From Eubacterium oxidoreducens (lineage in GTDB: Bacteria; Bacillota; Clostridia; Lachnospirales; Lachnospiraceae), in contig NZ_FMXR01000004.1 of assembly GCF_900104415.1 (NCBI RefSeq), forward strand, positions 124,001-188,000: 64,000 bases of DNA, in the 5' to 3' direction. The notes beneath the pieces were generated by a model. The model did no database searches and was not told where the DNA came from. It saw nothing but the letters and a program-made list of their open reading frames with translations. Position numbers and translations under genes: made by a program. Each line of letters starts with the position of its first letter. The first letter of the stretch is position 1. This document shows, one piece after another, positions 50,873 to 60,214 of the stretch.

Positions 50873-52150
50873 TTGAAAATGACTCAAAAGAATAAAATAA
50901 ACGAGTATTTATTTCTAGGGCGTTTTGGAATTGAAAAAGAAAGTCTAAGAGTTAATGAGAAGGGCTTTCTTTCTCATACAGAGCACCCATTTACTGATAT
51001 TTTGAATATTGATAGAGATTTTTGTGAAAATCAGATTGAGATTATTACAGATGCCTTTGGCAGTGTTGATGAAGCATATGAGCAGCTTTCTCAATTTCAC
51101 AATATTGCAGTTAAGCGTTTGTATAGTCTTAAATCAGGCAAGGAGTATATATGGAATTTTTCAAATCCTCCATATGTAAGAGGAGAGCAGGATGTCCCAA
51201 TTGCAAAGTTTGACGGAAAACTTAAAGGTAAAGAATTATATAGAGAATATCTTGCATCTAAATATGGAAAAATGAAAATGCTGTTTTCCGGGATTCATTT
51301 TAATTTTTCTTTTGCGGACGAATATTTAGAACTGTTATATAAAGAAAGTGACGATGAATCTTACCGGACATTTAAGGATAAATTTTACCTGAATCTGGCA
51401 AAAAATGCGGTGAGATACAGCTGGCTTATTGTACATCTTACAGCTGCAAGTCCGCTATTTGACGGCTCATTTATCAAAGAAGAAGATTTGGGAAAGGATA
51501 TATATAGTAAATATGCTTCTGCAAGATGCAGTGAAATAGGATATTGGAATGATTTTGTTCCGATTTTAAATTACGAAAATCTTCATGAATATGTTAATAG
51601 CATTAAGGAATATATAGAATCAGGTCAATTAAAAACGTCTGCGGAATTGTATTATCCGGTGAGACTTAAGCCTAAAGGAAAAAATACACTTGAAGCTCTT
51701 GAAGAAAATGGTATCAATCATATTGAACTTAGAACCATTGATCTAAATCCGCTATCTGACATTGGTTTCAAAAAAGAAGATGCATTATTCTTGCATTATC
51801 TGCTTGTATATCTATCGATATTGGAGGATATGAAATTTGAGGACTCTGAGCAGGTGAAGGCAATAAAAAATGTACAAAAGGCAGCGTTATATGATGATAG
51901 CAAAATTTTAATTGAAACAGGATGGAACAAATCAGAAAATGTTAGGGACATATCATTAAAGATCCTAAATGAAATTGAAAAGTTTTATTTGGAAGTTGGG
52001 AATGAAAAGGCAGTAGAAATTATCAGATATCAAAAGAATAAAGTTATTAATGTTCAAGAAAGATATGCTGTCAAAGTTAGAGATTTATTTAAAAATGAGT
52101 ATGTGAAAAATGGATGTGATTTGGCAGAAAAATATGCTAAAACGAGGTAG
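50873..52150 (+). CDS. gshA: Glutamate-cysteine ligase (GshA-type)
   Basis: A 425-residue ligase that joins glutamate and cysteine to gamma-glutamylcysteine using ATP. The N-terminus (FGIEKESLRVNEKGFLSHT) and the blocks DFCENQIEIIT, LFSGIHFNFSFADEYL and NHIELRTIDLNPLSDIG match the bacterial GshA/GshF family. It lacks the ATP-grasp half of GshF, so no glutathione synthetase activity is encoded here. Start is likely the TTG eight bases after GGGAG; an ATG two codons later is the alternative. First gene of a three-gene operon behind a Cys-rich leader. Confidence 0.88.
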   Translation: MKMTQKNKINEYLFLGRFGIEKESLRVNEKGFLSHTEHPFTDILNIDRDFCENQIEIITDAFGSVDEAYEQLSQFHNIAVKRLYSLKSGKEYIWNFSNPPYVRGEQDVPIAKFDGKLKGKELYREYLASKYGKMKMLFSGIHFNFSFADEYLELLYKESDDESYRTFKDKFYLNLAKNAVRYSWLIVHLTAASPLFDGSFIKEEDLGKDIYSKYASARCSEIGYWNDFVPILNYENLHEYVNSIKEYIESGQLKTSAELYYPVRLKPKGKNTLEALEENGINHIELRTIDLNPLSDIGFKKEDALFLHYLLVYLSILEDMKFEDSEQVKAIKNVQKAALYDDSKILIETGWNKSENVRDISLKILNEIEKFYLEVGNEKAVEIIRYQKNKVINVQERYAVKVRDLFKNEYVKNGCDLAEKYAKTR

Positions 52151-52155
52151 GAAGT

Positions 52156-52929
52156 ATGTGTGAATTATTTGCTTATAGCTCAGAAAACAGCAGTACAGTT
52201 ATAAATAATTATTTAAAAGAATTTTATGGTCGTAGTAATACAAATCCGCATGGTTGGGGATTTGCTGTATTGAATGGTAATGAGGCAGTAATTGAAAAAG
52301 AACCAATGCAGGCAACAAAGAGCAATTACTTAAAAGAGAGATTGTCTCAGCCTATTGCGGAAAAGAATGTTTTTGCTCATATAAGATATGCAACAATCGG
52401 TAATATTGAGTTTCGTAATTGTCATCCTTTTAGTAAGAAGGACAACAGAGGAAGAAGATGGACTTTAATTCATAATGGAACAATTTTTGACTATCCTCCC
52501 CTGCATAAGTATGTTAAGTTGCAAAAGGGTGATACGGATAGTGAAAGAATTTTATTATATCTTATAGACAAAATAAATCAGACAGAAACAGGAGATAAAA
52601 CACTTAATTCAAAAGAACGTTTTACTATTATTGATTGTCTTATTGGAAACATGGCAAAAGGAAATAAATTAAATTTAGTTTTATATGATGGTGAGTATAC
52701 GTATATCCATACGAATTACAGAGATTCTCTTTATTATCTGCAAAAGCAGGGAGAAATCTTTTTTGCAACTTATCCGTTTACTAATGAGGAATGGCAACCG
52801 GTTCCATTTACAAGACTATTGATTTATAAAGATGGAAAGTTGGTTTATGAAGGACAAAATCATAATAATGAATATTTGGACAGCGAAGAAAACATGAAAT
52901 TCATTTATCAGATATTCTCAGAACTTTAG
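52156..52929 (+). CDS. Class II glutamine amidotransferase-like hydrolase (EgtC/YafJ-type)
   Basis: A 257-residue Ntn hydrolase. Met removal would expose Cys2 (MCELFAYSSE) as nucleophile. Family blocks: NPHGWGFAVLNG, VFAHIRYATIGNI, NCHPFSKKDNRGRRWTLIHN and GDTDSERILLYL. EgtC members cut gamma-glutamyl groups from thiol intermediates. It lies five bases after the ligase and before a second ligase, so removal of gamma-glutamate from a cysteine-derived product is likely. Substrate unknown. Confidence 0.82.
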   Translation: MCELFAYSSENSSTVINNYLKEFYGRSNTNPHGWGFAVLNGNEAVIEKEPMQATKSNYLKERLSQPIAEKNVFAHIRYATIGNIEFRNCHPFSKKDNRGRRWTLIHNGTIFDYPPLHKYVKLQKGDTDSERILLYLIDKINQTETGDKTLNSKERFTIIDCLIGNMAKGNKLNLVLYDGEYTYIHTNYRDSLYYLQKQGEIFFATYPFTNEEWQPVPFTRLLIYKDGKLVYEGQNHNNEYLDSEENMKFIYQIFSEL

Positions 52930-52966
52930 AAACAAAGGATGCATATTAGCGCAGGATGGAGTAATT

Positions 52967-54355
52967 ATGATACAAAAGGAATTGGTAAAACAGAAATTAT
53001 ATGAAAAGTATATCGAACCGACTAAAAGAAAAAGAGAAGATTATATTGGAGTTGAAATAGAGATGCCAATAATTAATCTTAAGAAACAAGCAGTTGATTT
53101 TGATATAATTCATAAATTTACAAAAGAGTTCATTGACGACTTTGGATTTGAGATTGAAGAACTGGATGATGAAGGAAATATTATTTCTGCAATCAGTCCA
53201 ATTACAAAAGACATTTTATCTTATGATTGTTCTTACAATAATTTGGAATTGTCTTTTGGAAGAGAAAAAGATAAAGACACAATTTATGCAAGATTTGAAA
53301 AATACTATAAATACATTCAGGATGAATTCTCAAAATTTAATTATACATTAAGCGGTATGGGAGTAAATCCGTATCGCATTTATAATCAAAATAAGCCTAT
53401 CCCTAATGGAAGATATAGGATGCTATTTAATCACCTAAATTCGTTTAAAAAATATTTGGATTTGCCAATGCATTTTCATGATTATCCCAATTATGGTCTC
53501 TTTTCAAGTGCATCTCAAGTGCAGCTTGATGTAGATTATGATAATCTGATAACAACAATCAATGCGTTTTCAAAATTAGAGCCTATCAATGCATTACTTT
53601 TTTCAAATTCTGTATTCTTGGGTGAAAATGAGGATTTGCTGTGTTGCAGAGATTACTTTTGGGAAAATAGTATGCATGGTATTAATCCGCATAATATAGG
53701 AATGTTTGACTGTGAATTAAAAGGTATTGAAGATTTGCAGGCTTATATTGAATCTACAAGTATTTATTGTGTAGAAAGAGATAAAAAATATATTAATTTC
53801 AAGCCAATTAATATTATTGAATATTTCGCTCAGGAATATGTAATCGGTGAGTATTTTGACGGAGAAAAATATAAAGAAATTAAAATTATACCAAGACTGG
53901 AAGATATCAATTATCTGAGAACTTTTAAGTTTGAGGATTTAACCTTTAGGGGCACGATTGAGTTTCGAAGTGTTTGTTGTCAACCAATTCATGATAGTAT
54001 GCTAGTTGCGGCTTTTCATTTGGGACTAATGAAGCAGGCGGATAAATTAAATGAATTATTGGATAATGATAATTCTATTTATCACCATGGATATAACGCT
54101 TCGGAATTAAGAAAGCTGCTTGTTAAAAAGGAGTTGCCATATTTTGTAGATGAGGATAAGGTCTATGAATTGGCAGAAGAAATTGTTGATTTATCCAAGA
54201 AGGGACTGATTGAGAGAGGGTTTGGAGAAGAAAAGTATTTGGAACCTTTGTATGAGAGAATTAGAAACAGATCAAATCCCGGAAGAAAAATGCTTAAGTT
54301 ACTTGAAAACGGAAGCAAAATAGAGGATGTAATTAATGAATATTCAAAAATTTAA
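52967..54355 (+). CDS. GCS2-type glutamate-cysteine ligase-like enzyme (EgtA-like)
   Basis: A 462-residue protein of the GCS2 group (plant GCL and EgtA type), a lineage distinct from the GshA at 50873. Recognisable are DYIGVEIEMPIINL, ILSYDCSYNNLELSFG, YRMLFNHLNSFKKYL, SSASQVQLDVDYD and FRGTIEFRSVCCQP. It probably makes a gamma-glutamyl bond to cysteine or another amine. Two unrelated ligases around an EgtC-like hydrolase form an unusual set. RBS GGATGGAG. Ends about ten bases before the next promoter. Confidence 0.78.
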   Translation: MIQKELVKQKLYEKYIEPTKRKREDYIGVEIEMPIINLKKQAVDFDIIHKFTKEFIDDFGFEIEELDDEGNIISAISPITKDILSYDCSYNNLELSFGREKDKDTIYARFEKYYKYIQDEFSKFNYTLSGMGVNPYRIYNQNKPIPNGRYRMLFNHLNSFKKYLDLPMHFHDYPNYGLFSSASQVQLDVDYDNLITTINAFSKLEPINALLFSNSVFLGENEDLLCCRDYFWENSMHGINPHNIGMFDCELKGIEDLQAYIESTSIYCVERDKKYINFKPINIIEYFAQEYVIGEYFDGEKYKEIKIIPRLEDINYLRTFKFEDLTFRGTIEFRSVCCQPIHDSMLVAAFHLGLMKQADKLNELLDNDNSIYHHGYNASELRKLLVKKELPYFVDEDKVYELAEEIVDLSKKGLIERGFGEEKYLEPLYERIRNRSNPGRKMLKLLENGSKIEDVINEYSKI

Positions 54356-54365
54356 GAAAGATGAA

Positions 54366-54412
54366 TTGACAAAAAGAAAATGAAAGCCTATAATACCTAT
54401 AAGTTTAATAGG
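54366..54412 (+). promoter_or_regulatory. cysK promoter with sulfur-type operator
   Basis: TTGACA at 54366-54371, 17-base spacer, TATAAT at 54389-54394, and CCTAT-N7-ATAGG at 54396-54412. Hexamers are near consensus, so strong transcription is expected when the operator is free. Confidence 0.88.
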
Positions 54413-54465
54413 TTTAGTCATACTTATTAATAGATTGAAATATTTTAGATAGGAGCAATAAATTC

Positions 54466-55395
54466 ATGAAAACTTATGACAGAATTACTGATTTAATCGG
54501 TGGAACCCCGTTATTAAAGCTTACTAATTACAACAAGCTGAATGAGTTAGGGGCAACCGTTTATGGTAAGCTGGAATATTTTAATCCGGCAGGAAGTGTT
54601 AAAGACAGAATAGCAAAGGCAATGATTGATGATGCTGAGGCGAAGGGGGTATTAAAACCTGATTCTGTTATAATTGAGCCAACTAGTGGTAACACAGGTA
54701 TTGGTCTTGCAGCGGTGGCTGCTGCTCGTGGATATAAAATTATCATTACCATGCCTGAAACAATGAGCGTTGAGCGTCGTAACTTGTTAAAGGCTTACGG
54801 AGCAGAGCTTGTTTTAACTGAGGGTGCCAAAGGAATGAAAGGTGCAATTGCAAAGGCACAGGAACTTGCTGCAGAAACACCGGATAGTTTTATTCCAAGT
54901 CAGTTTACAAATGCTGCTAATCCTGCGATACATCGTGACACAACAGGACCTGAGATTTGGGAAGACACTGATGGTAAAGTAGATATATTTGTTGCCGGAG
55001 TTGGTACAGGTGGTACTGTTTCAGGTGTCGGGGAATATTTAAAGAGTAAGAATCCAAATATTAAGATTGTAGCAGTAGAACCTGCAGGGTCCCCTGTACT
55101 TTCACAAGGAACACCGGGACCTCATAAGATTCAGGGAATCGGCGCGGGATTTGTACCTGATACATTGGATACAGAGATATATGATGAAGTAATTGCAGTA
55201 GAAAATGAAGATGCATTTGAAACAGGAAGAGCTTTAGCGAGAAATGAGGGATTGCTTGTAGGAATTTCTTCAGGAGCTGCAGTATATGCTGCGACAGAGC
55301 TTGCTAAGCGTAATGAGAACAAAGGTAAAGTGATTGTAGCGCTTTTGCCTGATACAGGAGAGCGTTATCTTTCAACACCGATGTTTTCCGCATAA
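54466..55395 (+). CDS. cysK: Cysteine synthase A (O-acetylserine sulfhydrylase)
   Basis: A 309-residue PLP enzyme that makes cysteine from O-acetylserine and sulfide. PLP lysine is Lys46 in NPAGSVKDR, followed by [11 protein letters not shown] and the glycine-rich [14 protein letters not shown] phosphate loop, and ISSGAA. Length and motifs are standard for CysK. Strong promoter and operator upstream; AGGAG ribosome site. A second Cys-rich leader follows immediately after its stop. Confidence 0.95.
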   Translation: MKTYDRITDLIGGTPLLKLTNYNKLNELGATVYGKLEYFNPAGSVKDRIAKAMIDDAEAKGVLKPDSVIIEPTSGNTGIGLAAVAAARGYKIIITMPETMSVERRNLLKAYGAELVLTEGAKGMKGAIAKAQELAAETPDSFIPSQFTNAANPAIHRDTTGPEIWEDTDGKVDIFVAGVGTGGTVSGVGEYLKSKNPNIKIVAVEPAGSPVLSQGTPGPHKIQGIGAGFVPDTLDTEIYDEVIAVENEDAFETGRALARNEGLLVGISSGAAVYAATELAKRNENKGKVIVALLPDTGERYLSTPMFSA

Positions 55396-55433
55396 TATAA
55401 TAAAGAAAAATGAAAGAAAAATGAGAAGGAACA

Positions 55434-55523
55434 GTGAAGGCAATTAATACATTTAACGTAAAAATGAATAATGTAAACAAATGCTGTTGCTGTCTGTGTT
55501 GTTGTAACGATACAGGTGGCTAA
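55434..55523 (+). CDS. Cys-rich leader peptide 2
   Basis: A 29-residue frame from GTG with AGAAGGA upstream; an ATG at 55464 is an alternative start. It ends KCCCCLCCCNDTGG, seven Cys in eight codons. An intrinsic terminator follows 35 bases later, then the methyltransferase-MetK gene. This is the clearest of three such leaders: ribosome stalling at seven Cys codons during cysteine shortage should disrupt the terminator. Translation itself is unproven. Confidence 0.78.
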   Translation: MKAINTFNVKMNNVNKCCCCLCCCNDTGG

Positions 55524-55558
55524 TTGTTCTGCGCATAAAACAGAAGTAAAAGAGAGTT

Positions 55559-55618
55559 AAGACTCCACCTGATATCGGATTTTTAAAGAAAATTTCGAGA
55601 TGCAGGTGGGGTCTTTTT
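55559..55618 (+). terminator. Attenuator terminator 2
   Basis: AAGACTCCACCTG pairs with CAGGTGGGGTCTT (one G-T wobble), loop of 31 bases, followed by five T. A 13-base stem inside the operon right after a Cys-rich leader. Confidence 0.88.
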
Positions 55619-55731
55619 GTTTACACGACGAGGAAAATGCGGAAAGCTTGCTTTCGTGCATTTGACGACCGTGATACAATTCCGAAACAAGCGTAGTGGT
55701 TTCGGTGATGTGCATTAGAGAGGTGGTTAAT

Positions 55732-57831
55732 ATGATAGAAACACAGGAAAGTATAACTGCAAAGCTTTGTTCCTTTGCACGTGCTTACCATTCCAATTAC
55801 GGAAGACAAAAAATATTTGATGACTATTTAGCTTATGACATGATGGGTAGGGAAGAGTACGAAGAAATAGGGCAACTTATTGAACATGATTATGAAGTGA
55901 AGAAAATAGACCCTAGGGAGAATTTTACAAGAAAAATGGTTTATCCTGAATTAAACAAATATATATCTCCAATTCCAATTTCACGTATAGCTTTTGCGGA
56001 ACAGGAACTAATAAGATTTTCCAAGCAATATGGAAAATGTCAGTATGTAATTTGCGGTGCAGGTATGGACACATTTGCATTTAGAAATGAGAATTCAGAT
56101 ATTCATGTTTTTGAATTGGATCATCCGGATACGCGAAGATACAAGCTAGAACGCATCAGACAGCTGGAATGGAATATCCCTAAAAATGTGAAGTATGTTC
56201 CAATTGATTTTTCAAAGGACGACATGATAGAGGTTCTTAAAAAGTCAGGGTTTAATCCTGAGGTTCCGTCTTTCTTTTCAATACTCGGTGTTACATATTA
56301 TTTATCACTTCCTGTGTTCGAGCAGACTATTGAAAAAATCAGCCGGATGTCATGCGAGGGAAGCAAAATAGTTTTTGATTTTCCGGATGATACGACTTTT
56401 AGTGAGGATGGTGTGGAACGTGTTCGAAGGCTCTCTGAGATAACGGCAAAGCTTGGAGAACCGATGCAGCATGGATACTCTGTACAGGAAGTTATTCAGG
56501 CGCTTAGAAGACAGGGATTTGTGACAGACTCACATCAAACACCACGAAAAATACAACAACACTTTTTTGAAGACAGAGCCGATGAACAAAAGGCTTTTGA
56601 AAATATTCATTTTATATTAGCAGTTAAAAAGGAGAAAGAAAAAATGAAACCAGTTATTTTTACATCAGAATCAGTAACAAAAGGGCATCCTGATAAAGTA
56701 AGCGATATTATTTCAGATTCAATTTTAGACGCGTATCTTTCAAAGGATCCAACATCACGTGTGGCAGTTGAGACAGTCACAAAAAACAACACAGTAATTC
56801 TTGTAGGAGAAGTATCATCCTCTGCAGAGATTGACACAGAAAAAGTAGTAAGAGATGCAATAAGGAAAATAGGATATGACCGAAGTGAGCTTGGATTTGA
56901 TGCGGATACTGCTGAAATCATACTCCGACTTGACCGCCAATCGCCTGATATTGCACAGGGTGTTAATAGTGCATTGGAAACAAGAGATACAGAGGAAGAA
57001 AACCAGTTGGGAGCAGGAGATCAGGGAATGATGTTTGGTTATGCTACCGATGAAACAGAGGAATATATGCCACTTGCAGCATCACTTTCACACAGACTTG
57101 CAAAAAGGCTTACTGATGTTCGTGAACAGGGAATTCTTTCATATCTTCGTCCGGATGGAAAAACACAGGTATCTGTAAAATATGAAAAAGAAATTCCTGT
57201 AGGAATTGAAACAATTGTTGTTTCAACGCAGCATGATCCGGATGTTTCTCAGGAACAAATCAGAGAAGATATTATCAGAGAGGTAATAAATCCTGTAATA
57301 CCTAAAGAATGGATTAACGATGATATTAATATTCTTGTTAACCCTACAGGAAGATTTGTTATAGGAGGTCCGGTTGGAGATAGTGGACTTACCGGAAGAA
57401 AGATTATTGTAGATACGTATGGAGGAACTGCACGTCACGGAGGAGGTGCTTTTTCAGGAAAAGATCCTACAAAAGTTGATAGAAGTGCTGCTTACGCAGC
57501 CAGATACGTTGCAAAAAATATTGTGTCTGCAGGTCTTGCGAGAAAAGTTGAAATCCAGCTTGCCTATGCTATTGGAGTTGCTTCGCCGGTTTCTGTTAAT
57601 GTTAATTCATTTGGGACGGGAATTGTTTCTGATGAAATATTACAGGATGCGGTTATTAAAAATGTTGATCTAAGACCGGGTGCTATAATACGAAACCTCA
57701 AACTTAGAAACCCTATTTATGCGCAGACTGCTTCTTATGGACATTTTGGTAGATTAGATGTTGATCTTCCTTGGGAAAAGACAGATATAGGAGGCAAATT
57801 GAAATCGTATGTAAAGGAGAATTACAGTTGA
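55732..57831 (+). CDS. metK: Leucine-carboxymethyltransferase-like domain fused to S-adenosylmethionine synthetase
   Basis: One continuous 699-residue frame with no stop between two enzymes. Residues 1-300 are an LCM/PPM1-type SAM-dependent methyltransferase ([38 protein letters not shown]). Residues from 305 are a complete MetK of about 395 residues: [47 protein letters not shown], ending LPWEKTD. The linker encodes AAAAGGAGAAAG nine bases before ATG 56644, so MetK alone could also be translated. SAM would be made and used in one polypeptide. The methyl acceptor is unknown. Stop TGA at 57829. Confidence 0.85.
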   Translation: MIETQESITAKLCSFARAYHSNYGRQKIFDDYLAYDMMGREEYEEIGQLIEHDYEVKKIDPRENFTRKMVYPELNKYISPIPISRIAFAEQELIRFSKQYGKCQYVICGAGMDTFAFRNENSDIHVFELDHPDTRRYKLERIRQLEWNIPKNVKYVPIDFSKDDMIEVLKKSGFNPEVPSFFSILGVTYYLSLPVFEQTIEKISRMSCEGSKIVFDFPDDTTFSEDGVERVRRLSEITAKLGEPMQHGYSVQEVIQALRRQGFVTDSHQTPRKIQQHFFEDRADEQKAFENIHFILAVKKEKEKMKPVIFTSESVTKGHPDKVSDIISDSILDAYLSKDPTSRVAVETVTKNNTVILVGEVSSSAEIDTEKVVRDAIRKIGYDRSELGFDADTAEIILRLDRQSPDIAQGVNSALETRDTEEENQLGAGDQGMMFGYATDETEEYMPLAASLSHRLAKRLTDVREQGILSYLRPDGKTQVSVKYEKEIPVGIETIVVSTQHDPDVSQEQIREDIIREVINPVIPKEWINDDINILVNPTGRFVIGGPVGDSGLTGRKIIVDTYGGTARHGGGAFSGKDPTKVDRSAAYAARYVAKNIVSAGLARKVEIQLAYAIGVASPVSVNVNSFGTGIVSDEILQDAVIKNVDLRPGAIIRNLKLRNPIYAQTASYGHFGRLDVDLPWEKTDIGGKLKSYVKENYS

Positions 57832-57933
57832 AAACAATATCTTGAACATGATCTTGAAGGCGCAAAAAAAACAGCAAAAGATATGCTGGATATTCTTAAA
57901 GTTTGGACAAAAAACAAACTGTCATATGAATAA
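57832..57933 (+). other. In-frame continuation after the metK stop
   Basis: After the TGA of metK the same frame stays open for 33 codons (KQYLEHDLEGAKKTAKDMLD, then ILKVWTKNKLSYE) and ends in TAA just before the next ribosome site. Composition is protein-like. MetK is already complete at the TGA, so this may be a C-terminal relic or a readthrough extension. Confidence 0.4.
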
Positions 57934-57958
57934 ATTAATAGTTTAGGAGGAATTTAAA

Positions 57959-59119
57959 ATGTCAAAATATAAAAAAATAGAATCAGCACTTATTCATGGA
58001 GGAATTTACGGAGACAAACAAACAGGTGCAGTAAATGTACCAATATATCAGACTTCAACTTATGAGCAGAGAGGACTTGGCGAAAATACAGGATGGGAAT
58101 ATTCACGTACAGGCAATCCTACAAGAGCAGCACTTGAGGCACTTATTGCAGAACTTGAAAGTGGAAAAGCAGGATTTGCTTTTGGTTCAGGGATGGCCGC
58201 AATTACTGCAGTATTGAGTTTGTTCAAAGCGGGCGACAAGATAATCATTTCAAGCAATGTCTACGGAGGAACCTTCCGTGTGTTAGATAAGATATTCAAT
58301 AATTTTAACATTAGTTATTCAATTGAAGATACAACTAATCCTGAAGCCTTAGAGAGCAAAATAACATCGGATGTAAAAGCAATTCTTATAGAAAGCCCTG
58401 CAAATCCTCTTCTTACAGTTACTGATATAGCTGCAATTGCAGATATAGCAAAGAAAAAAGGCATTCTTTCAATTGTGGATAATACTTTTATGACACCATA
58501 TTTGCAGCGCCCGATTGAACTGGGTGTGGATATTGTTATTCACAGTGCAACAAAATATCTTGGAGGACATAGTGATGTAGTATCAGGTTTAGTGGTAGTT
58601 AATGATGATGAACTTGCTGACAGATTGGCATTTATTCAAAATTCTACAGGTGGTGTGCTTGGTCCTTTTGATTCGTTCCTTTTAATTCGAGGTATTAAAA
58701 CATTAGGTGTTCGTCTTGATCGTCATGTAGAAAATGCAGAAAAAGTTGCAGCATATTTGAAGAATCATAAGGCAGTAAAAAATGTGTATTATCCGGGACT
58801 TCCTGATGCACAGGGATATGAGATTAATAAAAAGCAGGCAAAAAACGGTGGAGCAATGATTTCTTTTGAACTTTATGAGAATTACGACATTGCAAAGTTT
58901 TTCTCAGCACTGAATCTTATAGCACTTGCAGAAAGTCTTGGTGGTGTTGAGAGTCTTGCATGTCATCCTGCAAGCATGACACATGCTTCAATTCCATATG
59001 AGGTAAGACAAAAGGTTGGAATAACAGATGGACTGATTCGTTTATCAATAGGTATTGAAAATATAGATGATCTTATTGAAGATCTCGAACAGGCAATAGG
59101 AGAAAGCGAGGAAAGATAA
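57959..59119 (+). CDS. mccB: Cystathionine gamma-lyase/synthase (MccB/MetB-type)
   Basis: A 386-residue Cys/Met metabolism PLP enzyme. Motifs: YSRTGNPTRAALE, FGSGMAAITAVLSL, VDNTFMTPYLQRP, and the PLP lysine Lys199 in HSATKYLGGHSD; C-terminal LIRLSIGIENIDDLIEDL. Placed after MetK and before a MccA-like gene, so it most likely splits cystathionine to cysteine in reverse transsulfuration. A synthase role (MetB) is possible because the family does not separate by eye. RBS AGGAGG; one-base overlap with the next gene. Confidence 0.88.
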   Translation: MSKYKKIESALIHGGIYGDKQTGAVNVPIYQTSTYEQRGLGENTGWEYSRTGNPTRAALEALIAELESGKAGFAFGSGMAAITAVLSLFKAGDKIIISSNVYGGTFRVLDKIFNNFNISYSIEDTTNPEALESKITSDVKAILIESPANPLLTVTDIAAIADIAKKKGILSIVDNTFMTPYLQRPIELGVDIVIHSATKYLGGHSDVVSGLVVVNDDELADRLAFIQNSTGGVLGPFDSFLLIRGIKTLGVRLDRHVENAEKVAAYLKNHKAVKNVYYPGLPDAQGYEINKKQAKNGGAMISFELYENYDIAKFFSALNLIALAESLGGVESLACHPASMTHASIPYEVRQKVGITDGLIRLSIGIENIDDLIEDLEQAIGESEER

Positions 59120-60030
59120 TGGGTTATTATGAATCAATGCAGGAGCTGATTGGAGAAACCCCTCTTGTAAAACTTAATCATGTAGGTATACCTGATGGAA
59201 CGGCAATTTATGCCAAACTTGAATTGTATAATCCGGCAGGAAGTGTAAAGGATCGTATTGGAAAATATATGATAGCCGATGCAGAAAAAAAGGGAACTTT
59301 AAAGCAGGGTGGCACTATTGTGGAAGGTACTGCAGGAAACACAGGACTTGGAATTGCGTTTGCTGCACTCAATAAAGGATATAGAGTAATATTTGTTGTC
59401 CCAACTAAATTTTCGGAAGAAAAGCAGACTCTTATGCGTGCGTTAGGGGCAGAAATCATAAATACACCATGTGAAGAAGGAATGCTTGGAGCAACGAAAA
59501 AGGCTGAGGAACTAAGAGAATCAATTCCGGGTGCGGTTAGTTTAGAACAATTTAAAAATCAATCAAATCCTCTTGCACACTATGAGACAACAGGTCCTGA
59601 AATTTATAGAGATTTAGAAGGCAAAATTGATTACTTTGTAGCAGGTGCCGGTAGCGGTGGTACATACACGGGAGTTGCTCGTTATCTTAAGGAACAAAAT
59701 CCGAATATTAAAGGCATTCTTGCCGATCCGATTGGCTCTACAATGGGTGGCGGCGAACATGGTGATTATAATATTGAAGGAATTGGAAATGACTTTATTG
59801 CTGATACAATGGATATGTCACTTGTGGATGATGTGGTAAAAATTAATGATGATGATGCATTTTCGGGTGCCAGAGAGTTGGCTGTAAAAGAAGGTATTTT
59901 TGCCGGTTCATCGTCAGGTGCAGCATTTGCTGCAGCAAAAAAATTAATTGATTCAGGAGTAAGAGGCAATATTGTAATTATTCTTCCTGATCGCGGAGAG
60001 CGTTATTTCAGTAAAAATTTATATCAATGA
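59119..60030 (+). CDS. mccA: Cystathionine beta-synthase/cysteine synthase-like enzyme (MccA-type)
   Basis: A 303-residue PLP fold II enzyme. PLP lysine is Lys44 (NPAGSVKDR), then GTAGNTGLGIAF, VVPTKFSEEKQTLMRALGAE, AGSGGTYTGVARY and SSSGAA. The stretch from PTKFSEEKQ to RALGA is closer to MccA/CBS than to the CysK at 54466. With the preceding gene it would convert homocysteine plus serine or O-acetylserine to cystathionine, feeding MccB. Overlap TAATG with mccB. Ends TGA-TAA. Confidence 0.86.
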   Translation: MGYYESMQELIGETPLVKLNHVGIPDGTAIYAKLELYNPAGSVKDRIGKYMIADAEKKGTLKQGGTIVEGTAGNTGLGIAFAALNKGYRVIFVVPTKFSEEKQTLMRALGAEIINTPCEEGMLGATKKAEELRESIPGAVSLEQFKNQSNPLAHYETTGPEIYRDLEGKIDYFVAGAGSGGTYTGVARYLKEQNPNIKGILADPIGSTMGGGEHGDYNIEGIGNDFIADTMDMSLVDDVVKINDDDAFSGARELAVKEGIFAGSSSGAAFAAAKKLIDSGVRGNIVIILPDRGERYFSKNLYQ

Positions 60031-60051
60031 TAAAGTGTCCGTAACATGCAA

Positions 60052-60080
60052 AAAAAGCAGGAACGCTAAGCCTGCTTTTT
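60052..60080 (+). terminator. Intrinsic terminator of the mccBA operon
   Basis: AAAAAGCAGG and CCTGCTTTTT form a perfect 10-base stem with a nine-base loop. Confidence 0.88.
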
Positions 60081-60086
60081 AAAAGT

Positions 60087-60214
60087 CAAGACTCGCTCGC
60101 GAGTCTTGCGCGCCGGATTCGGGTCTGCTTCAGCAGACAAATTCCTGTCCGAATCCGTGTGCATCCTCGCGGAGCGTTTAACTCAGTCGGGGTACAAGCT
60201 CCGACTGAGTTAAA
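60087..60214. repeat. Array of three strong hairpins between convergent operons
   Basis: CAAGACTCGC/GCGAGTCTTG (60087-60108), CGGATTCGG/CCGAATCCG with an inner GTCTGCTTCAGCAGAC (60114-60157), and TTTAACTCAGTCGG/CCGACTGAGTTAAA (60177-60214). It overlaps the end of the Rrf2 gene. No T run on the minus side; it may block transcription from both directions or protect mRNA ends. Confidence 0.7.

Noticed and set aside
4654-57831. A full genetic code change with TGA always read as Trp
   Set aside because: TGA acts as a normal stop at 6107 (inside a terminator loop) and at 39711 (ATGA overlap with the next gene); reading through these gives implausible protein.
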